From contig NC_053045.1 of assembly GCF_003473485.1 (NCBI RefSeq), forward strand, positions 6,350,501-6,414,500: a DNA stretch of 64,000 nucleotides, given 5' to 3'. Below are positions 60,880-64,000 of this stretch, in pieces. Every line of letters starts with the position of its first letter. Position 1 is the stretch's first letter. Position numbers and translations under genes: made by a program. This DNA is from Medicago truncatula. Taxonomy: Eukaryota > Streptophyta > Magnoliopsida > Fabales > Fabaceae. The notes under the pieces are model-generated. The model ran no database searches. It saw only the letters and a list, made by a program, of their open reading frames with translations, and had not been told where the DNA came from.

Positions 60880-62200
60880 GGTGGATTTTGTTTTAATGAA
60901 GACCTCAAATCAATTATATTAAAAACCCTTCAAGCACAAGATGTACCCAATAAAGGAAAATACAAAGTTCAAGATGCATAGATACAAAAGAACCAAATCA
61001 TGAGGTAGAATAACCAAGACAAGTAGAAAGATTATTTCACCAACATTTCAACTCAAAATACATACATGATTGCTTAGCATTTTGTATCCAGTAAACAAGA
61101 AATATAATTTATCTAACAACACCATAAACTGGTTCTTGTGACAAAAATGTAAGAATTTTTGTCTTTCCAAATAATCCAAATGCAAGTCAGCAAAATCAAC
61201 TGAAAACTAAAACGAACTTTTTTTGGAACAATTGAGAACCACTGAAATGAAGAGTACCCTCAATAATTAATTGGAAGAACACAATAATTCCAACCACTTT
61301 AGAATATTATGTCATATGCTACCAAAGAATTCACACTAAAAATAAAAAAGATAATTTTCCTCTTTTTCACATCTGCCAGAACATAAAAATAAGTCCATAT
61401 TTTAAATACTCCATCAAACTAAGTTGCCATTTATTAGAATTCAGATATTCAAGAGCCTCCGCGAAAAGAGAGAGGCATTTAGAGGGGCTACTTTGTTCCT
61501 AATGAGATTTTTTAGAGCCATAGGTTCATCATGCTCCACTTGCAACTAGATGATATACCCCTTTGTCAGAGTAACTTTCACCATGATCAACTTTAAAGAA
61601 ACTTATAAAAAAATGCTAGCCTGAAAAATAATGTTGTCCACCAAATAACAACAATATATCCCCTGCACCTCATTCCAAGAAAAATTCTATGACATCGTCT
61701 CCACCCCATCCAACCCTAACCTACGTATCTCCTTAAATGGCATAGAGTTATTCTCATATAACTCAAAAGTTCTTCTAAATATATCACACAAAGGACCACT
61801 CTACAACCACGAATCATTGCAAAAAAAAAAAAAGGAGTATTTTTTCTCATTACTCTCCACTATCATCAAGTTGTCATCAAACCAATTTCTAATCCCCATC
61901 TCCGCCCCTATTTTAACATCATGGAAGTAATTTTACCACACACACTCCTAATTGTCCCCACTCTTCACATGAACTCACCCAACCTATTCTAAGAAGCTAA
62001 AACTCTAAAATGCAAACTCATTGATCCATATCAGCCTCCAAAACTATTCATGTAACAAAGATAAGTTAAAATTCTACATTATATGAACCCTCAAGCAACA
62101 ACTATATCGACCAAGACACACCTTATCTCACTTAAACCAATTGACTTTAATAGCTTCCGCACTCTCTCCACACTAAAAATAATAAGGATTCAATAAAATA
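60880..62200 (-). mobile_element. Degenerate L1-type LINE, 3' third of ORF2
   Basis: On the minus strand, segments resemble the end of plant L1 ORF2. From high to low coordinate they are a VNWFKWDKVCL-type segment (about 62150), the zf-RVT-like NLIRNKVAPLNASLFSRRLL (about 61490), LFLCSGRCEKEENYLF (about 61375) and CIWIIWKDKNSYIF (about 61185). Several stops and frame changes separate them. The 5' two thirds (endonuclease and RT palm) were not seen. An old copy. Confidence 0.72.
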
Positions 62201-64000
62201 ATTTTTACTTAAGTAAGCCTTGAAGAATGAAAGAAATTAAACCAATTGTGGTGGATATTGAAAGAGAATACAAAGATACATTAGAAGAATATTGAATTGA
62301 ATTCGAATGGGTGAAATCGATTTATTTTCATTTTTAATATATAATACATTATGATATTTAATTATTATTTTAATTATTTGTCAAATAATTTTTAAGAGAT
62401 ATCAGTTTGAACGTACTCTTTTTTCTATTTTCTGGTAAATTTAAAAAGGCGAATCTGACAATTTTGTTGCAAAAGTTAAGTTGTTCCTAGGTAAGTATTT
62501 ATAACTATCAACTTGATTATTTAATACCATTAAAAACTACATATTTATTCATTTAGTTGAACCATTTTATTTGTTTCTTTAGAGATTGGAAAACGATGTT
62601 ACAAAATTCTTTTCAATCAACTAAGATCAAATTCAACCATTAAATTATGGAGACAAAAAGAACTAAAGAAAATGTATGCTTATTTTGATGAAGGAGATTT
62701 TTTTTCCACAATCCTTTTAGTAAATACATTTTCTAATAAATGGTAAAACAATTACCTTTATTTTTAGTTGCCTGATCTATCCCACATTAGCATACCTGAA
62801 GAATTTTTTACTCTTACTCTTAGGATCACCATTGGAGTTAAAGAACCTGCATGAAATTGAGTGGGTTGACATAGATCTCCTACCTTTTTCTTCCCCATGT
62901 TTGTGGAGGTTTTAGTTTGTGGATTTCGGTTAGGAATATTAAGAAGGAGGAAATGTTTGCTTGGAAAAAAGGGGAAACGATGAATTGGAAATCATAACTA
63001 CACTAAAATATAACGAAATTAGGTTAGATTGTTTTAATTAGGTTAGGGACTCTCTCCAATCTTAGATATAACAAATAAACAACTACATTTTATTATCTTA
63101 AATTAAAAAATATATATAACTTACTTTGACTCTATTTAATGTTATTTCTCCTAATATACATTTTAATTCATGTAAGTTTTATTTTTAATATTTTTTTATT
63201 CTCATGAAACAAGTTCCAATAGATGGTACTTTTCATAATTTTATATTTTTTTAGAAACATTCGAGAAAACTAATTGCATATAAGTAAATTTTTGAACTTA
63301 GATATTTTTTTTATAATTGAAATCCGAGAGAGTGATTAAATAAAAAAAGTAATAACTTTATTCAAAGTGGTAGGTTTTTTATTATATTTTTATAAGACAA
63401 GAGCAAAAAGAATAATCTCAATTAAGTTGGTACCCTACTTTAATCGATCACCAGTTGCTCATATATATTATTAAAAAAAGGAAAAAATTATATAAAATTT
63501 GGGAGGACAAAAAATATGATTCAGTCAATCCAAGTGGATCCACCCTAACGAGTAATATATATAAAAAGAAAAGATCAACAAAGTGGATTCAACCCTAATT
63601 AATTCTAACAAACGAATACCATTAACGATAGACGTTTGTGATGGCCAATCGGGTCTATAATTTGGCGAATTGATCGATCTTCAACACAAAATTGGATCAC
63701 GTGCTATCAACTCCCTGCAACAACGACAACAAACATTAACGACTCTTTCAAGTCCACACAGTCTCATGTCAATCAAGGATTAATGGGATACGAAACACAT
63801 ACATATTCTTGAGAGTGGGAAGTAGATTCAACCGCCAACACGGTAATTAACAGATTCACACGCACTAACTGTTTACTGCTATGATCAACATCAAATTAAC
63901 AGTCATTTATGGCCCAATATAGAACCTCAACCACCTCCAAAGAAAGGGAGGAGATGGCAGATTCGAATGACCCACCATAACCAATCCACACGGCGGCGAA
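62201..64000. other. Gene-free AT-rich DNA to the window edge
   Basis: I see no conserved frame or element ends. The last 350 bp have higher GC and might be the edge of a gene or transposon that continues outside. Confidence 0.4.

Overview
The window is nuclear DNA of a flowering plant. It is AT-rich, with widely spaced, intron-bearing genes separated by transposon-derived sequence. It is most likely a legume close to Medicago truncatula. This rests on the tRNA-derived SINE type, the Ve-like LRR receptor cluster, an Emigrant/Lemi1-type pogo element, many MITEs, and long AT/ATT microsatellites. No prokaryotic, organellar or viral genome structure is present.

Layout. (1) 1-13,350 is a receptor-like-protein (RLP) disease-resistance cluster: two intact single-exon genes (919-3993 and 9848-12856) flank a collapsed copy (6358-7003) whose upstream region is joined to its 3' end. 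LTR remnants, a LINE fragment and a small hAT element with a perfect 8-bp duplication lie between them. (2) 14,231-17,221 (minus) is a six-exon gene for a LisH-domain nuclear protein whose N-terminus resembles animal NPAT. (3) 17.4-25.7 kb is gene-free and rich in MITEs, microsatellites and LTR-like sequence. (4) 25,690-29,849 (plus) is a four-exon plastid NusG-like gene (PTAC13). (5) 33,830-34,882 (plus) is a membrane-anchored legume-lectin-domain protein without a kinase. (6) 35,546-52,417 holds two tRNA-Ile(UAU) genes and two three-exon beta-tubulin genes (all minus) in a rearranged segmental duplication. A lectin relic lies just beyond the 3' end of the second tubulin gene. Between the tubulins lie an older hAT element with a SINE inside it, an internally deleted Emigrant/Lemi1 element, a Mutator-type MITE, a minisatellite interrupted by other DNA, and a Stowaway MITE. 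(7) 53,821-55,852 is a complete solo LTR with a perfect 5-bp target duplication. (8) 57,830-58,435 (plus) is a SOUL/HBP haem-binding protein gene. (9) The right end holds a broken DUF223/RPA1-like OB-fold gene (60.3-60.8 kb), a degenerate antisense L1 LINE (60.9-62.2 kb) and unassigned AT-rich DNA.

The genes do not form one pathway. The RLPs are candidate pathogen sensors at the plasma membrane, the tubulins are cytoskeletal housekeeping genes, PTAC13 acts in plastid transcription and the LisH protein probably acts in the nucleus. What links the window is its history: tandem duplication of the RLPs and of the lectin/tRNA/tubulin block, followed by conversion, deletion and nested transposon insertion. 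I found no convincing undescribed multi-gene system. The items most worth a second look are the NPAT-like LisH protein, the kinase-less lectin that has lost its metal-binding motif, the misplaced tRNA in the tubulin duplication, and the hAT insertion with an apparent empty-site paralogue 3 kb away.
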